Part shown: positions 60,870 through 64,000 of the stretch, in pieces
Numbering within the stretch: position 1 is the stretch's first letter
How the letters are laid out: each line of letters starts with the position of its first letter
Assembly (NCBI GenBank): GCA_025024175.1
Contig: QCXZ01000041.1
Coordinates: 15,433,786-15,497,785 of the forward strand
Direction: 5' to 3'
Origin: Rhyzopertha dominica
Lineage: Eukaryota; Arthropoda; Insecta; Coleoptera; Bostrichidae
Length of the DNA: 64,000 nt
Made by a program: the position numbers and the translations under genes
The notes under the pieces: generated by a model
The model's database searches: none
Seen by the model: the letters and a program-made list of their open reading frames with translations, nothing else
Told to the model about the DNA's origin: nothing

Positions 60870-63800
60870 ATAGCAGTTGATAAATTCAAATTTCCCATAT
60901 TGAACAAAGATAACCACAATGCTTGGTAGTCATTGTGTGTTGGAGCAGTACTACAACAAAGACTACTTTGGTTTGGGAGGCAATAAGCCCTGGATATGAA
61001 CGGATCGCAGAGTTAACTCCAAAACAGCAAGACAAAGACGTAAGGAATTTTCTAATTCAAACTCTAGATCAATATCTGACTGATATTCAACACTGCACAA
61101 CAGCAAAAGAAGCATGGGAGGTGTTAAGAGAAAGGCATTGTAACTTTGGCATGTTACACATGATAACAATGTTAGAAGCGATGTGCACCATCAAGAAGAA
61201 AAGTCCCAACGATGAGGGAATAAATGGGAAAGATTCAGATGTGTGAAAAGTTAGCTAAAAGTGGGCTCCAATTTTCCAGTAGTGCAATAGCTACTTTTAT
61301 GTTACGAGATTGCCAAGACCGCATTATGAAGGATTAATTATAAGCATTGATTATAATGAAAAGCAACAATTAAGTGCGAAGGTAATTGAAGAAAAGTTAA
61401 TTTTAGAAGACATACATCATGACGAAGAAGCATAAGCCAAGGCGTTAACGTTGATAATGAAGAAGAATTTTAGAAGTCACCGAAACAAATTAAGTGTAAT
61501 AAACCGAAAGGAAAACGAAGTGGAAGCAGGTAAGCGAAACATACAACATTGCCCTAGATTTAATGATAAGAATGCTAACGGAAGAAACTTCTACCAGAAG
61601 ATGACGAATGGCAAGCATAACCAACGACGAGAAAGGAAGTTCTGTAAGAATGAAAAGGCAGCAGTTTGTCAGGATTTCACAGAAGACGAAGATAGTGAAG
61701 CAAATGAAAACCGTGAAGATGATCAAGTGCGAGAGTGGTGAAGTTCAAAGCTTTAAGGGCGAAGAGAGCACAAGAAGAAAGAAAGGACAGAATGCTCGTA
61801 TGGATATTTGATTCAGGAACAACACATCAAATGACACCGTTCAGGGATATTTTGGAGAATTTTGACGACAGCACTGAAGGAGTAGTTGAACTCGCAGACG
61901 AAAATATGCAAATGTGAAAGGGAAAGGCTCAGTTACATTACAAATAGGTATGTAAAGAATATGGAGGATAGACAATACAGTTAAAGAAAGTAGTTTATGT
62001 TCCGGACTTGAAAAACAATCTGATTTCCTTAGTACAACTGGACAAGACAGGTTTAGAAATAATAATAAAGAATGGTTGTATTAAAGTTATATATGGATAA
62101 CAAAGGAGTAATATTCAGAGCGATAGATAAACAATGGAAGAGACGTATATCTAATAAAGTGTGATGCATACTCTGTGAATGGACATAATATCAAGAACAA
62201 TAACATACCCACATGTCAGTCACTAAGGGTATGAGTGCAAGAAGAACAGCCTTAGTATGGCATTATGGCATTAACGATTTGGACATATGACGAAATTACC
62301 AGAAGTTGTAAAATAACAAATACAGATAAAAAATGTCATAGGTATATGCATTCAGGGGAAGACGAAAAAAAAAGTTTGAAGTCGGTAAGAAGGAAAAAAT
62401 GAAATCCTAAAAATTGTACATTCGAACGTAGTTGGAAGAATTACACCAAGCTTGGAGCACACTATTTTATAACACTTTTAGACGATTTCTCAAGGTATTC
62501 TGAAGTAGCACTTATAAAGAGAAAGGACGAAGTATTTCCAAACTTCAAAATATTTATACAGAAGTCAGAAAAAAATGCAGGGAATAACATTGAAAGCATT
62601 GCAGAGTGATAACGGTGGAGAGTATACGAGCAATGAATTTAAGCAATATTTGAATGCAAAAGGTGTATAGCTAACTATTCCAAGAACACCACAACAAAAT
62701 GGGAAGGCCGAGATTGAATCAAACATTGCTAAATATTGTTAGTTGTCTATTATTACAATCAGGTTTACCATCAACCTTTTAGGCAGAAGCATTAGCAGCG
62801 GTATATTTTATAAGAAACAGATGTTCTCGAAAGTATCAAATTAGAAATACCATATGAACTATGGTCTAAGAAGAGACTTACTAAATATTGTGTTAATACA
62901 ATTAAAGTATTTGGATGCGAGGCATGGGCACATAATTTAGACGAAGGTGGCAAATTGGATACAAAGCAATAGAATGCATAAATCCCTAATTTCAAGATAA
63001 TATCAAGGGCAATGGATTATGGAACCTCAAAAGTAGAAAAATTATATTGTCAAGAGACGTTATATTCGAAGAAGTTACTTTCCGTTCAAGTTGAAACTCA
63101 CCTAAGACCTTCAGACATTCTCCACAGCAGGGGAAGTACAAATGAAAATAAATATAGAAGACACAAACTGAAATCCTACAAAATAAAGAAAATAAAATGA
63201 GCCAAATTGTAGAAGATGAAAGAGATGGTGAAGAAAAGACAAAAGAAATGGTTATAAATTTTTCAACTAATGAAGATGGAGAAAATGCACATCAAGGAAC
63301 ACGACCAACCCAAATACGAAAACCAAAAAAATACACTTGCTGTCAGATTAAAGTAAACATTGAAAAAGTTCCATTAACCCCAGAGGAAGCACTGACTAGA
63401 GGACATTATTGTGATAAGTGGAAAGAAACTATGGAACAAGAAATAGAAAGCATAAAGAAAAACGGAGCATGTAACTTAGTTAAGAGTCCCAAACATGCAA
63501 ACGTCATCAGATGCAGGAAAGATACAAGGCACGATTGGTTGCCCAAAGTTTTAAACAAATTTACGGAAGAGATTATTGCGATACATACAGTCCAGTTATA
63601 AGACGAGACATTTTACAATTTTACTGGCAATTTCAGTAAAAGAAGACTAGCAAGTACATCATGCATACTTAAACAGTGAACTTAAACACACTATTTACAT
63701 GGAACAACCAAAATATTGGGAAGAAGGTAAAAATTACATTGTCTGTTTATTAAGGAAAAGCCTTTAGAGAAGCTACAAACATATTAGAAATAAACATAAC

Positions 63801-64000
63801 CAGAGATAATTCTAATGAGATAGTGATTCATAAAGTTAACTAAATTAAGAGATTGCTCTCTGAATTCAATAACAACATACAGAAGAGCTATCGGATAACT
63901 ACAATATATAGCAATGTGTACAAAACCAGATTTATCATTTACTCTAAACAGACTTCAGCAAATACAGTAACTAACCAACACAGAAGAATTGGCAAGAAAT
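60870..64000 (+). mobile_element. Degraded Ty1/copia LTR retrotransposon, cut by window end
   Basis: Blocks appear in copia order. Gag starts with DKFKFPILNKDNHNAW (60879-60926) and continues DVRNFLIQTLDQYLTDIQ and AKEAWEVLRERH (61040-61140). Protease: WIFDSGTTHQMTP, active-site DSG (61801-61840). Integrase: HYFITLLDDFSRYSEV (from 62459), QSDNGGEYTSNEF (62602-62640) and TPQQNGKAE (62686-62712), giving the D, D, E residues, then KVFGCEAWAHN (about 62906). A RDVIFEE junction follows (about 63056). RT: TPEEALTRGHYCDKWKETM (63380-63436), IYMEQPKYWEEGKNYIVCLL (about 63697-63755), then an abrupt jump that removes the YVDD catalytic block, and AIGxLQYIAMCTKPDLSFTL (from about 63888). Many stops and frameshifts make it inactive. 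It continues beyond 64000. Confidence 0.93.

Noticed and set aside
1..64000. CRISPR array, bacterial operon or viral genome signatures
   Set aside because: No regularly spaced identical repeats, no tightly packed genes and no viral gene set; introns and insect-type elements indicate eukaryotic nuclear DNA.

Overview
This is AT-rich nuclear DNA from an animal, almost certainly an insect. The basis is one intact host gene of the NPC2/ML lipid-binding family with short GT-AG introns (169 and 50 bp), together with a repeat set typical of insects: Tc1/mariner relatives, hAT, Penelope-like elements, LINEs and Ty1/copia. A beetle or a similar repeat-rich insect would fit, but the order cannot be fixed from sequence alone. 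Isolated N bases (near 1210, 11144, 15842, 25057, 36120, 41567 and 50098) mark a draft assembly.

Layout. 1-2.5 kb: intergenic. 2.5-4.0 kb: 5'-truncated Penelope-like element (minus strand) and a hammerhead-like core at 3965. 4.2-6.2 kb: an unidentified coding-like stretch, a dead DDE transposase and a LINE scrap. 9.8 kb: Tc1-type DNA-binding fragment. 12.0-12.9 kb: element with perfect 17-bp inverted ends. 13.56-14.06 kb: foldback insertion with a 12-bp target duplication and a hammerhead-like core. 16.5-19.2 kb: second dead DDE transposon, a hairpin and dispersed repeats. 21.2-22.4 kb: Tc1/mariner element bounded by TA. 25.6-26.3 kb: mariner pseudogene. 31.0-31.25 kb: GC-richer island that could be a minus-strand first exon. 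32.4 kb: hammerhead-like core. 35.2-37.9 kb: Penelope-like element split by a LINE. 38.8-39.3 kb: long palindrome. 42.0 kb: 158-bp MITE. 43.55-45.57 kb: 2-kb hAT with exact 8-bp target duplication. 46.4-46.65 kb: head-to-head pair of hammerhead-like modules. 47.5-48.3 kb: LINE remnant. 52.4-54.1 kb: DNA transposon with about 226-bp inverted ends. 57.3-58.1 kb: the NPC2-like gene (minus). 58.8 kb: tRNA-derived SINE-like head. 59.27-60.07 kb: about 119-bp tandem repeat. 60.8-64.0 kb: degraded copia retrotransposon running off the window.

Only the NPC2-like gene looks functional as a host protein; nearly every other recognisable protein is a mobile-element relic with stops and frameshifts. The most notable theme is five hammerhead-ribozyme-like cores plus one decayed one, on both strands and in several sequence contexts. 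Such motifs are known from Penelope-like elements and small non-autonomous retroelements. All calls come from reading the sequence; no alignment, folding or database search was run.
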